This document shows, piece after piece, positions 45,297-56,936 of a DNA stretch of 64,000 nt; positions within the stretch are counted from its first letter, which is position 1; every line of letters begins with the position of its first letter. The notes below the pieces were generated by a model, which was not told the origin of the DNA, did not search any database, and worked only from the letters and a program-made list of their open reading frames with translations. The stretch lies in assembly GCA_946699065.1 (NCBI GenBank), contig CAMPDV010000017.1:744001-808000 (forward strand), read 5' to 3'. A program made the translations under genes and the position numbers. The stretch comes from Loxodes magnus (taxonomy: Eukaryota; Ciliophora; Karyorelictea; Loxodida; Loxodidae).

Positions 45297-47980
45297 AATG
45301 ACGATGAATATTGACTTAATTATAATAAAGAAAATCTTGAATGAGGATAAGAACTTGGGTAGGGTAGTTTTGGTACTGTTTATGAAGGAAAGTGAAATAT
45401 TAGTATGAACGTTGCTATAAAATAGCTTTTGAGCATTAACTTGACTGAAGATGTCAAATTTGATTTTTAGAATGAAATTTTAATTATGAATAAAATTAGA
45501 ATCCTAATATTGTTTTACTTTATGGTTGGTGTCCTAATCCTATGTGTCTTGTCATGGAAATTGTGACTTGTTCATTATATACCTTTCTACATAGCTTAAA
45601 AGACATTTCTTGAGATTTAGGATACTAAATATGCTTAAATATAACTTAAGGATTGCAACATTTGCATATTTTAAATATAATCCATAGAGATTTAAAAAGT
45701 ATGAATGTTTTATTAAATTCCAACTCAAGAGAAAATATGTGATTTCGGTCTTTCACGAATCGAATCACCATCTAAATCTTTAAGTACATAACGAAAAGTT
45801 GGAACAATTCGCTGAATGGCTCCTGAACTATTCGGAATGAAATCTGAATACAGTTACTAATCAGATATTTATGCATTAGAAATAATATTTTAAGAAATAT
45901 CAAGTAGAAGAATATCTTTTGAGTTTGTTTAAGATGGAAAATTAAAAGAAGATATAAAAAGTGGAGAGAGATGAAATAGCAGAAAACTGTCCTACAATTT
46001 TTAAAGAATTAATAGAAGGATACTGGAAATAAGAAACTAGCCAAAGAATTAGTTTAGAATAAATTAAGAAAAAATTGAATCCTTTTTGATTATTAGAAAC
46101 TGATTTTCCTGAATCTGTTAAAAGTAACACGAAATAAAATGTTCAAGAAGATAAATAAAACGTATTGACAGATAAAATTTTATAAGTAAGGCTTAGAATA
46201 GCAAAAGATTCATATGAAGGAGAAGTTTAAAATGCTAAAAAGCATGGATTTGGATAAATGAAATAAAAAAATGGAAATAGCTATTAAGGATAATGGATTG
46301 AAGATTTAAAGTAAGGAAAAGGAATTTATAGCAGTGCAAATGGAGAACTATATTAAGTAGAATTTTATAAAGATTTAAAACATTTATGTGGTGTATTAAA
46401 GTATTAAAATGGTGATAAGTATGAAGGAAATTTTTACTTCAGATTTAAATAAGTCTAAGGGTTATATTAATATGAAAACGGTGAATCGTATTAAGGAGAG
46501 TTTGCAAAAGATTAAAAAAATGGATATAGTGATATGAAATGATGGATCTAAATATGAAGGATAATATGTTGAAAATTGCAAACAAGGAAAAGGCAAATAT
46601 ACATATTCAAATGTTAGCTTTTATAATAATAATAATACTAATTTAAATGTTAAATGTTTAGAGATCTTTAAGGAATTTCAACCTCGTGATCTCAGGACCG
46701 GTTTTTTGAATTGGCCGAAACTAATCCCCTCTGCTACTCTTCTACAATCCCTCTTGCACGTTATATCATTTTGGTTTGTAAATCTATCCTTTGGTCGTTG
46801 GATAGAACTAACTGCAAAAATAGTCTCGTTGCTATAATTACTATTTGTAAAGTTATTTTTCTTGATTCTATTTTTTCCAATATTATTGTTTAATTTTTTA
46901 TAATTTTCAGCATTATCAATATTTGTGATTCCTGTTTCCACAAACTTAGCATTTTGGTTTAGGAATCTTGAATTTTTTATTCTAGATCTGATGCTGTAAT
47001 GGATAATTCCTAGACTCAATACCCATTGCCGAGGTTTGCTTCTGAATCAGCTCTGCTTACCATTGGGAGTAAGCTTCAACATCTGCTTCATCCGGAATTC
47101 CTAGAGCTATTCCTATTGAGCGAACAGTTTTTCCTACTGAGCCTATTTCATTGAATACACCATTTTATTCCCGATCGTAGGGCTCCATGAAACTCTCTTT
47201 CCATTCTTAGATGTCTGCAATCTAAGTCCTGAGGTTTCTATTTCCAATCCTGAGTTTCTTGATTTCCTCTTTGAGCTCTGAAAAAGATATCAGGATTTAT
47301 GCCTGTTCCTCTTGATACAGCTGCATAATGAATTCTCTTACAGCAGCTGCTTCTTAAGTCTCCAGCACTTTTCTTGGTTCTTCTTCTTCGTTTGGTGTGA
47401 CTTAATTTCCTTTTTGCCTCTTTATGCCCGTCTTTTTTGTTATTAGAGGAGTTTCTGGTCTGTTACTGTTTAAATTTTTGACCCCCTGCCTTGCTTCTTA
47501 GTCTCTTCAAAAGCAGAATAGGAGCTTTTTTGAAATCTTTCTACCATTTTTTTTAATGGTAGCTTTTATTAAGGAGACTTTTATACGGATAAAAAGCATG
47601 GGTAAGGAATAATGAAATGAAAAAATGGAGAAATGTATTAAGGAGAATGAGTAGAAGATTAAAAAGAAGGATATGGAACATATATTTATGAAAAGGGTGA
47701 AGTCTATAATTGTCAATGGTTTAAAGGTAAAATGCTTGGATAAGGAGTTATGAAATGAAACGATGGGAAAAGATATGAAGGAAATTGATTAAATAATTTA
47801 AAGCATGGAAAAGGAATACTATAATATTCAGAAGGAAGAATATTTGAAGGAGAGTTTTTATTTGATCAAAAACATGGTTTAGGAATAGTGAAATTGTCGA
47901 ATGGATAGAAATTTTAAGAAGGAGGAATTGAAGGAAAAGGCAAAAATTTAACTCAATATATTTCTCAAAAAGGAAATTGA
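45297..47980 (+). pseudogene. TKL-type protein kinase with MORN repeats, pseudogene interrupted by element E
   Basis: All kinase motifs can be seen, but in different frames: glycine loop GQGSFG, the VAIK lysine, HRDLKSMN, CDFGLSR and WMAPE, the last typical of tyrosine-kinase-like kinases. The C-lobe leads into MORN repeats (YQGQWIEDLKQGKGIY, YEGNF, YQGEF). Single-base losses near 45499, a small deletion near 45735, and shifts near 45963 and 46540 break the frame. Element E (46625-47554) then splits one MORN repeat: KYTYSN | GSFYQGDFY rejoin across it. More MORN repeats follow (KHGQGIMKWKNGEMYQGEW) to tandem UGA codons at 47978-47983. No in-frame ATG was found before the kinase domain. In life such proteins anchor a kinase at membranes; this copy is dead. 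Confidence 0.8.
46625..47554 (-). mobile_element. ORF1-only retroelement E inserted in the kinase-MORN gene
   Basis: The target-site duplication AATGKTAGCTTTTAT lies at 46610-46624 and 47555-47569 with a single mismatch. It lies within MORN-repeat coding sequence, and removing the element plus one duplication restores the repeat. The minus-strand ORF begins MVERFQKSSYSAFEE, contains PNEEEEPRKVLETQEAA and a coiled coil (SFSELKEEIKKLRIGN), and has an intact knuckle CQVCGNRNHKYWQC at about 46900-46942. The 3' end holds GAGATC..GATCTC (46661-46693) enclosing an AGG-TTGAAATT-CCT stem. The 113-residue frame at 46678-47019 is part of its C-terminal region in another frame. Confidence 0.9.
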
Positions 47981-48225
47981 TGAAATCTAAATATGAAAAA
48001 AAAATTTATTATAATTAGATAAATTTTTTTTCAAAATTTTTCACAATGAACATCATTTTATAAATGATTTACATAAAAATTTAATAAATTTATAATTAAT
48101 TATATTTTTTATTATAAATTTTTTCTTAAGTGAACTTGATTTTTTTATTAATAATTTTTAAAACTAATTTTATTATTTTATTAATAATTAAGTAATTTTT
48201 AGATTTTATTTTAATTTAAAATTTA

Positions 48226-49527
48226 TCATCTTGATAAAAAATTGAGGAATGTTTGAAAGTCATTTGTTTCTCTTTTTTATATCCAGTTTACTAGATAGAA
48301 TTTTACTAGCTTTCATACAATATTCACTAGGATGCAAATTGAGTTGTAAATATCTTCTGTATCAGTATATTATAATACAATCTGTTATATTTCTTCAAAA
48401 TTCTTATTTTTCTTCTTCATTCCAGAAACTGTCTTAATTCTTAATTAAGAGTAAAATTGAGTTTTAGAGTCAACATTTCTTTCAAAAATTATTTAGAATT
48501 AAAAAATAAAATAGTTTTTCTTTTTATTCCATCATTTTTTTAGTTTCTTTCATTTAATATTTTTCTGTTTTATCTAAAAGTATTTTAATTATGATTTATA
48601 TTCTAAAATTTCATTAAAAATTGCTTTTGTGAATATCCTGTTGGCTTAATTTGGTGAGATTAGTACTACTCTTTTCTAATTTCTGTTGATTCTATTTATT
48701 TGTTTAATTTTTTCTTTGGAATTTCAATATCTTCCCAATTAGATATTCATTCTTCAAAGTTAAAACAGTACTTAATAAGACTGAATCTTCTTTATTAACA
48801 AATTCTCTTTAAATTCACATAAAATAGTGTTAATTTAATTTAAAACTAAGTTATATTTTAACTTAAAAATTATTTTGTCTCTATTCTACTTTTTCGTGGG
48901 TTTTTGTTCCAGTTTTCTTATCGATGCGATATTCTTGAAAGCTGTATATGCTTTTAGACCAGTCTTAAAATAAAGCTTAAAGATAGATGTGTGTTCTCAG
49001 ATTTTTCTATTCATTTTAAATATGAGCGCTTTCTACAAATCCTCTCTATTGGGTCGCAGAATAGCATTTGCTGGTTGTAAAAATATTAATTCTTCTATTT
49101 TTTCCTGGCCTTTTTTTGCCAACTTTTGCTCTAAAATTCGCAAGTACTCTCTGTATTTGCATAAACTTCTATAAATTTATATAGAGATGTCAATCACTTC
49201 CATAGTAGTAACATGACTTGGATTGTTGGTACTAGTTCTAGGTAGGGAATGTAGGGATAATAAAGAAGTACTTTTGCTCTAGTTTCAGCGGATCCTGAAT
49301 GGCGTATGTTGACTAAAAAATAGCTACTTGTATTTATATAGCTTTTGTTTAATCCAGCTATTTGATTGTGCTATTTTTTTCTTGTATTTTTCTATGGTTT
49401 TTTTAGAATTTGCTCGCACGTCGAACATTCCCACTCAAGCTTAATTACTCTGGTTTAGTCACAATTTTTCACCTGGTGCCACTTCTAATAAAGGTTTATA
49501 TTATTTACTTGAGTATTGCTACTTCAT
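48226..49527 (-). CDS. Orphan basic protein, 433 residues
   Basis: One frame runs from the ATG complementary to 49525-49527 (MKQQYSSKQYKPLLEVAPGE) to UGA at 48226-48228, which is followed directly by UAA. It passes one internal UGA (48997) that would truncate the protein to 176 residues if it were a stop. The composition is steady and protein-like throughout: a Ser/Thr-rich stretch near residues 84-105 (LSLHSLPRTSTNNPS), amphipathic helices (YREYLRILEQKLAKKGQEKI), and long Lys/Gln-rich helical parts to the end. No zinc knuckle, membrane segment or known domain was recognised. The sequence upstream on the same strand (to about 49745) resembles a decayed element start (MMSIWNKGFLQQ). Read-through of spacer in the last third cannot be excluded. 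Confidence 0.45.
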
Positions 49528-50394
49528 CTCGTAAATCAGCAACCTCCAAAGTTAATTCTTCTTAATAGTCAGAGCTCAACAATGAGAAATCTCTAACAGA
49601 GGATATTTTCTACTGTTAAAAGTTTAAGTATCAGTGTATTTTTTTGTTGGTTTGTGGAATAAGATTTATTTGATTTTTTTCATCTTAATTGTTTCTTTTT
49701 CCCTTACTGCAGAAAACCTTTATTCCAAATTGACATCATTTTTTTACAAAATAATGCAAATACTCTAAAATTAATCAGTTTTTCAATCTTCATTAAATTT
49801 TTAGCCTTCGCTTATATGGAAATTTTATCTAATTTAAAAAAACTCAAAAGACCTTTATTTACCACGGTTTCGTTTTATTTTATCAAACTCCAGGATTCGA
49901 TATTTTCTAAATTAAGAAATGACTCCTCTCTTAGTAGTTAAATTCTAAAAACTATAAGCTAAAACTTATTTTTCTTTATTCCTATATATTGAATATTTAT
50001 AATTCTCTATCATAGAATATTTTGCATAAAAATTCTTCTTACTATCTTTTCTGCTAGACTTAATATCTTTAATGGATTTCAATTTCGTCACTATTTTTTT
50101 ATGATTTAAGACTTCTATAAAAAATTTTAAAGATTTAAAGCAATATCAAGCTGACTTAACATTTTTATGCACATTCTATCAAAATTAGTTTACTAAGATT
50201 ATTCCTTTTCATTAATTGAAGAGAAAAAAATTAAAAAATCTTAAGTATTCTTCCAAACTTTTTGTCATAAATAAGTTTTTTAAAGTTATATGTTATTTAT
50301 AATATATGATATTTTGTTAAGTCTTTTAACTTCATTATGAAAATTAAATATTATAATTTTAATTTATTATATAATTAAGCTACTTGATATTATA
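49528..50394. other. Spacer with possible element remnant
   Basis: On the minus strand, ATG near 49745 opens MMSIWNKGFLQQGKKKQ, reminiscent of element starts in this window, followed out of frame by a coiled-coil-like EEL..EVADLRDEVAIL. There are no hairpin, knuckle or target-site duplication. Nothing else is recognised. Confidence 0.3.
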
Positions 50395-51211
50395 GAAGGC
50401 GGAATGGAACAAAAGCTTTCTCGACTAAAAGGCTTCTCGTAGCTCCTTAGATCAATCTTTCCAGCTCTAACAAACTCCAACAAAGACAAAAAAGATATAA
50501 TATTGTAAAATCTCAGAAGAAAAATAATTTCCTTCCAAGATTTCAAAAAAAGTTACACCTTCGAACAACTTATGAACTAAGATAAAAAGTCTCTTGTTTA
50601 AATCATTTTTGATTACATTGATAAGGTAGAGAACCTCGAACATTACGTCATGAGTTTACAATAAGACTTATAAGATCATGTCGAGGACGAGAGACCGCAT
50701 AATGAATTTGTGACCAAAGAGGACATTAACAACAGATATTAAGAAATAGAATGCGATATAGTAAGAATTGATGAATAAATGGGAACAGATTTCTTAAAGT
50801 ATGAAAACGCATTTTAATAAATAACGGACATAAAAAAGAGACTAGGAAAATTAGATGAATAAGACCTAAAAAGAAATAATTATCCAATGGTAATAGAAGA
50901 ATAACCTATGAGGACAGAAAAAATTTTCAAGAAAAAATGCTATATATGCGGCAGTTTATTCCACTTATGAAAAAAGTGTAGGAGGAATTGGTAAATAAGA
51001 AAAAATATTTGGAAAGAACTTACAAATTTTTATCCTTCCTCGGATAGTTAGATTTGAAGAAAAAAGATAACTCCAAGACCATTCGGAAAGCTCGGAAGTG
51101 AACTTGGGTGGAGACACCGGCGAGTCCGAGATCCTATAAAAGGTAATGCAGGGGGTTATGGACCTATTAAGGAAACATTCCCTTATCCATAAAATTTTTA
51201 ATTTAATTTAA
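50365..51211 (+). mobile_element. ORF1-only retroelement H2, coding copy
   Basis: Twin of H1 (about 97% identical over 800 bp), 40 kb away and in the same orientation, so insertion of this subfamily is recent. The ORF opens at the ATG in GGAATGG (50404-50406) and is continuous through the knuckle. The 3' hairpin TTATGGA..TCCATAA lies at 51156-51192, followed by a (TTTAA)n tail. TATAATTTTAATT at 50352-50364 and 51212-51224 is a possible 13-bp target-site duplication. As with H1, about 35 extra bases separate it from the conserved 5' end, and the low complexity means this could be chance. Confidence 0.75.
50404..51060 (+). CDS. Coiled-coil / CCHC zinc-knuckle protein of element H2
   Basis: The ORF begins MEQKLSRLKGFSQLLRS and continues in one frame. 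A coiled coil (DYIDKVENLEHYVMSLQQDL, then DIKKRLGKLDEQDLKRN) leads to the knuckle CYICGSLFHLWKKC at about 50939-50980. The C-terminal end is not resolved; I mark the region past the knuckle to about 51060. It shares architecture, not close sequence, with the A-type proteins. The role is inferred to be RNA binding in retrotransposition. Confidence 0.65.
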
Positions 51212-51224
51212 TATAATTTTAATT

Positions 51225-51696
51225 AATTAAAATCTTACTATTTCCTCATTTAAATTTTTAAAAGTTAATGTAATTTGAATTTTTATTAATTTAAAGTAAT
51301 TTAAATTATTAAAGGTTTTACAATTTATAAATATTTTCTTAAATTCATATTTTTGATAAATTTCATCTATTTGAATTAGTGGAAAAAATAGTATTTAAGA
51401 TAAATTAAAATTGAAAAGTTTATAACTATAATTTTTAACTTTAAATAAAATTAAATCTATAGTCAATTTCAAAATTAAATCTGCTTTATTAATAAATAAA
51501 GATGATCAAATAAAAGCAATTTTAAAATAAGAAATGATTTAATATTTATTGAAATTGTTAATATTTATAAAAAGTCTTAAAAAATTATTTTTAATATATA
51601 TTAAATTATTCTGAAAAGTTTTAATATAATAGAGTGCTAAATACCTAAATTTTAGATTTAGCAATGCCTTATCAGGTGTTCTTTCCTCTTGAATAA
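51225..51696. other. AT-rich spacer
   Basis: No gene recognised. Confidence 0.45.
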
Positions 51697-53160
51697 TCAA
51701 CGTCTTAATATATTTCTCTGCTTTTAAGTGTAATCAATTTTTTAATCCTTCTCAATTTTAAAGGATCTTAATTTTTTTAATTTTTTATATTATTAATTAT
51801 TTATAGATAAATTACTAAGCCTCTCTGCTATTTTTTTTAGTCGAAAATTAACCTCTTGCTTTCCGATTTTCTGTTAGTTCCCTATTTAATTAATTATTTT
51901 CTTGTAAATACCTAATATAGTTTATAACAGAGTTTTAATTGTTTCCTTTACTTCCAAGACTTAAAATTTTAGGATCTGTTTCTCTGAGAATATTTATTAT
52001 TTCTCTTTTATTAATTCATAGTTAAAGTTGCTTACTTTTTTGCTTTATAAGATATTATAGATAGATAAATTAAAGTTTGGTGATCATGAGGGTATTTCAA
52101 CCCCTTCACACTGACCTCTAGATTTCTCCAGAAGTTAAAATTGAAAGTTTAAATTTTGCTACTTCCCATCATCTTGCCTTGCTTTCTTTTGAGTTCTTCA
52201 ATTCCACTAGTCCTCTTTCTTTTTGTAAATTTCTCAAGTGCATTCATATAAAGCATCTTTCTCTATCTTCTTTGTTGCAGTTGGATCTATCTCTTCTTTT
52301 TTTCTTGCTATTTTCTTTAGTTCTTCCAATATTCTTATTTGAACTTTAGAAATTCCTTGAATTTTATTCATAGGTGCTTTGCCGAGTTGCAGTAGTAGCA
52401 TCTCTTGACTATCTTGATTGGCTTCTCCTTCGTTTCTTTGTCAGTTCTCTCAATCAACATTGGATCTCCCTTTTGTTTGCTTAGCTTTCCTTCAAGTTTT
52501 TCCAATCTATTGCTCAGTTCCGATTGTTTCCGAAGCTAATTTTAGGATTAGAAATTCTGATCTTAGGATATGTTCCAAACGGCGCTTAGTCTCTTTCCTA
52601 GGACATTAGTCTTGATTCTATCTCTTCAGCTATGTTAAGCTATTGCATAAGCTTTCATTGTTCTTCTTGAGTTTCCTAACCTCTTCCTGGAGGTTCAGCA
52701 CCACTTGGATGAGCTATTCCATGTCCATCTGATCAGAAGGGTTGAACTCAGATACCTCCTGGTGGAGAGCAGACTTCATCTGCTTCCTCGGTTTCTCAGC
52801 TGAGACTGGTGTTTCCGTGTGGGTTGTCTTTGAGGTTTGCTTCCGTTTCACTTGTTAGATTCCAGGTTATTAAGAAGAAAAGGATTAGAGTTATGAGAAG
52901 AACGACTGTTAAGAAGTGGTTTCCTGCTTCCTCCCTTCCTTTTTGGCTTAGGAAGAGGTGGTATAGAAGCCAGGTTTGAAACCTTCCACCATTTTTTTTA
53001 TCCTTTATAAGATATTTATTCCTTTTTTAATATAATAATATTAATAAATTAATTTGAATCCTCTTTTAAATAATTATCATGGCTTTTGTCAAAAATATGC
53101 CAGTAAAGCTTTGATAGGATTCAATCTTGGCAATTTTGGTTTAGATTTTATAGCATCCAT
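51697..53160 (-). pseudogene. Small Lys/Gln-rich ORF interrupted by element F
   Basis: If element F and one target-site copy (960 bp, a multiple of three) are removed, a 167-residue frame runs from the ATG complementary to 53158-53160 (MDAIKSKPKLPRLNPIKALL) to UGA 51697-51699. It includes coiled-coil-like stretches (LEVKETIKTLLQ, VNFRLKKIAERLSNLSINN). No family is recognised. The reading depends on a single copy, and another frame over 51850-52040 is also open. It may be an older ORF1-type remnant or a small gene killed by the insertion. Confidence 0.35.
52057..53002 (-). mobile_element. ORF1-only retroelement F, knuckle with Cys to Phe change
   Basis: A perfect 14-bp duplication CTTTATAAGATATT flanks it (52043-52056, 53003-53016). 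The minus-strand ORF begins MVEGFKPGFYTTSS (5' end AAAAAAAATGGTGG near 53000). It keeps the ETPVSAEKPRKQMKSALHQ block and coiled coil and has CYYCNSAKHLWIKF, in which the last zinc ligand is Phe. The 3' end carries AGGG-TATTTCAA-CCCCT (52089-52105), the same stem as in D and E. A 63-residue plus-strand frame here is a shadow. Confidence 0.9.
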
Positions 53161-54007
53161 TCTGCTTTCTTTCAAAAAGTATAATGACTAATAATTGCAA
53201 AATTTAATCATTTTTTAATTTTTTTAATTAGATCTTTGAAAATTATGAATGTGGCTTATTATCCTTTATCCCCATTCATTTAATTATGTTCAAGTTTGCA
53301 TTATTTCATCTTTAAAAATTTTTTCCTTTTCATGATAAGAAATTTCTAATAATCTTAGGGATTGTACCTTTTCAATAGTTATTACACTTCCTCAAAGGCA
53401 GGTTTACTTTATAAAAAAACAATTATTGGCTAATTAGAACTTAATCTTGCAACTTTCAAAAGTAGTTATAAAATAATATTTACCTTTTGACAAATTCCAT
53501 AAAAATATAATACTATATTTTCAATCTTATAATGGAATATAAGTATTATAATTATTTTAAGATTACTTCAGCAAAAGATTTAAGGCTCAGAAATAAAGAG
53601 TTTTCATTTCAAATTAAATGCATATTATTTGTCTTTTTTCAATGTAGGTAGATTATTTGGACTCTCAAATAAAGATTTTCCATAGTTCGCTAATTTTTCA
53701 GAATCAAGAAAATAAATATAGAGGAAATGCAAAGAAGGCATTATCGAGACAACATACAAGGATAAGAGAATATGATAATTTTATTCAAAATACAATGGAT
53801 TGAACTTAGTGATTTCAGGAAATTAAAACTCCTAAGATCTTAAGCATACAAATTTTTTACTTAATCTTAATCTTTAAAGTATTATTTATATACTGATATT
53901 AAAGAATTTATTGACTTAAAATATTCGAAAAGGTTGTAAATAAATAAAAATTAAAAAAATTAAAATTTTATGCTTTAAACATTTTTTTAGATATTTCACT
54001 ATGAATT
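53161..54007. other. AT-rich spacer
   Basis: No gene recognised, although parts of 53230-53900 are less AT-rich than typical spacer. Confidence 0.4.
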
Positions 54008-54025
54008 TTTAATTTTTTTTGAAAA

Positions 54026-54294
54026 CATAAAAAATGGAAGTTAACTGGAATTGACTGTGGATTCCGGTATTTCTTAATCGAGCAAACGGAGATGCGCAAT
54101 TAATACTTGACATCAACACAGTTGGAAAACTTTCAGCTTTGAGGGCGAAATCATTGCATTTCGATCTAACCCTTTCTAGCCTTTCTTGAGGAAAGGCAAG
54201 TATTATATAGGTGGTATCATAGAAAGAAGCAAGAGATTGAACCCTTTGTGGGTTCAATAAAACTGAAAGGAAAACCTATTTTAATTTAATTTAA
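54026..54294 (+). mobile_element. SINE-like short element S1 with target-site duplication
   Basis: A 269-bp insertion flanked by TTTAATTTTTTTGAAAA (54295-54311) and the same with one extra T (54008-54025). It begins CATAAAAAATGG, like the coding elements. It is non-coding in any recognisable sense. It ends with the perfect 8-bp hairpin TTGAACCC-TTTGT-GGGTTCAA (54237-54257) and a (TTTAA)n tail. An 82-residue minus-strand frame over it has no support. Confidence 0.85.
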
Positions 54295-54349
54295 TTTAAT
54301 TTTTTTGAAAAATTAAAAATATCTTTTAAATAAATAAATAAAAATTATT

Positions 54350-54745
54350 ATAGAGCGTGTAGCACCTCATTGGCGTGCAGCTCTTTCAATATTAATATTA
54401 ATATTAATATTAAGAAAAATGTTCTTATGTTTCATGTTAAAATTCTAGAAGTCCAATGAGTTATGTCAACTTCTCCAAATGGGGAAGCTTCTTATTAAAA
54501 ATTATTCTTAAATCTTGAGTCAAATGTTTTAGTTTTCTTGAATAAGATCCAAATAAGAATTAGTTATTAAGTCATTAATTAGAAGGCCCGTCAGTCAAAC
54601 TTTCATACTGCTAGAGAGAATCCTCGGGCTAAGTTAGGCATGTCTCAACGGAGCTTATCCACTTCCCCGTGGTGGCATCTAGTGCGAGATTACTCGCAAG
54701 ACAGCATATAATGCACCAGATTACCTACTAGTTTTTCTGATGCTT
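54350..54745 (-). mobile_element. Structured SINE-like element, copy b (partner 3632-4045)
   Basis: The GC-rich, structured head (plus 54570-54735) with GCGAG-TAAT-CTCGC and TCTAGCAGTATGAAAGTTTG is conserved with copy a, while the AT-rich middle has diverged. It contains a short (AATATT)n run at 54390-54415. The 3' hairpin lies at 54353-54383 (GAGC..CACC / GGTGC..GCTC). No clear target-site duplication; AATAAAATT-like stretches at both ends are too simple to judge. Confidence 0.6.
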
Positions 54746-56936
54746 TAATAAAATTCAAGAACAACAAAAATCTAATAATTTAAAAGACAATATAAAAAAT
54801 ATATTTGAGTCGAAAAATAGCATTTTTATATATATCTAATTTATATAATATAATATAAAATAAATTAAAAAAAGTGATATTAATAAGCAAATTAAAATAT
54901 TAATTTACGTTTTATTTTATTTAAAAATAGTTTTTTTTTAATTAATTTATATTTTTTGCAATATAAACAATCTGGAAATACTTATTCTATTAAAATAACT
55001 ATTCTTAATATTCTGGCATCTTTAATTGTTAGTATTACTTATTTCAATTAAATTCATTTTATAATGTCCTTACGAGAAAGTATGTTTGATGATTAAACTT
55101 TCCGGCCTAATCTTTAGGCAATGTCTAGCCACAATCGATTCTGTAACCTATGCAAGCATTTCAAAAGATTAAACTCCAATTTCCTTATCGAAATCTCATC
55201 TTCCAGAAAAGAAAAAGAGTTATATCATCTTGCAAAAATTCCAAAATAAGCAATAAGCCAAAATAATACTCTTTGCACTGTTTTCTTCTCTTTTATTTTA
55301 ATTATTATATAAAATACTTAATATGAAAGCAAAACAAGAAATTATTTATTAAAAAACGATAGAAATAAGTCTTATTATATAAAAAGTTTAAATTAGAAAT
55401 TTTCTACAACTTTTAATTAAGGAGTTTAGTGTCTAAATGCATTCAATTAAAGGAGTATAGTTTATTTCATTCAGATTTAAAATTACTTTCAAGTAAATTT
55501 AAAATGAAACTTTAATTATTTAAAATAATATAAAATAAACTATCAAATGAATTTCTTACAAATAAATTTGTACAAATTTGAAATTTTATGAAATTTAATT
55601 AATATTTCTTATGTTACATTCTTTAATCATTTATAAATAATGATTAACTATTTTATTTAAAATATTTAAAATATCTATATTTTTATGTTTTTTTAATATT
55701 AATAAAGATCATCTTATTTCTAGCTGTAGAGATCTTCTTCTTAATTATGTTGACAAATATTTCTGATTTATTTTTTGCTTTTACTTGGTTATTAAAACTC
55801 TTTTTATTACAATAGTTAAAATTATGCTTTAAAACTTAATTTTTATTTTACATTTGATTTTAAACTTTCTTTACTCGATTTAGATTATTACTCAAAAAAA
55901 CATCTCAAATAGAAAAATAACAAGCTAGAGAGTATATAATTTATATAAAAATAAAGATTTAAAAATTATATATTTTTATTTAATTTAACTATATTTATAT
56001 GTAGAATTTATGTATGATTTATATGATTAGACTATGCAAGAAAGACAACATTAAAATTACCAAATAATCTATTATTATAAATAATATCAAAATTTAATAT
56101 TTAAAATATATAAAAATAAGATGCATAAATTTCCTTTTTTTAATCAAAATAAATTAATAAATTATTAAAAAGTTTACAAGCTTTAAATATTTTTCTATTT
56201 CATGAAGGTAAAAAAAGGTATAAAAATTTAACTAACGAGTTATAAACAAAAAATTATCATTGAAATTAAAAAAAATTAATTTTGAAAGCAAAAGAAAAGA
56301 TATACAGTAATTTTTTATATTTTGAGGAAATTAATTTCTTGTCGTATTAATTATTCTGAAAAATCTCTTAATGGATATATATAGAAGATTCAGCCGATTA
56401 ATTTCTGCAAACAGAGCCACCATGCTTAATAAATGCAACTATTAATCTTAAGCTTAAAAACTTTGACAAAGACCAAATAATTTTCCAGTTACATTCCTTT
56501 TAAGATTTTAAAACTAGGAATCTCTTACAGTTAAAGTATAATATGAAAATTCAAATTTTTTCTCCTACTATAATTTTGTTTTTTAGTAAATAAATTTATT
56601 TTAAAATAAATTATTTTGCTTAATTTTATTATAAATATATATAAGCTATATATTAATAAAATTTAAAATTTACTTTTACTTTAATCCATTTCATCAAATT
56701 CTAGAAATATTAGATAATTTATTGTATTTTGAAATTAATTTTATTTTGAAATTTTGTTATAATTAAGTAAAATAATGATATATTTTTAATAAATAAAATT
56801 ATATTATTTAAAAAGTAAGATTTAAATTTTAAATACTGAGTTATTTTCTTATTTTAAGATATACAAAAAATATTAATTTTTCATTTAATTTATAACTTAA
56901 ATTTTTTTTATTCTTACATATTAAATATAAAATGTC
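54746..56936. other. Long AT-rich spacer
   Basis: About 2.2 kb with no recognised gene, RNA gene or element. A less AT-rich patch at 55070-55260 has no identifiable content. Confidence 0.45.

Noticed and set aside
46678-47019. The longest standard-code frame (113 codons, minus strand)
   Set aside because: It is the C-terminal region of retroelement E read partly in a different frame from the zinc-knuckle protein.
45297-47980. Functional kinase-MORN gene with tiny introns explaining the frame changes
   Set aside because: The frame changes fall inside motifs such as the residues before CDFG with no GT..AG pair of suitable length, and the aligned residues are contiguous, so they are indels.
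54237-54300. Rho-independent terminator (hairpin plus T-run)
   Set aside because: It is the 3' hairpin and tail of a SINE-like element in a eukaryotic genome, not a bacterial terminator.
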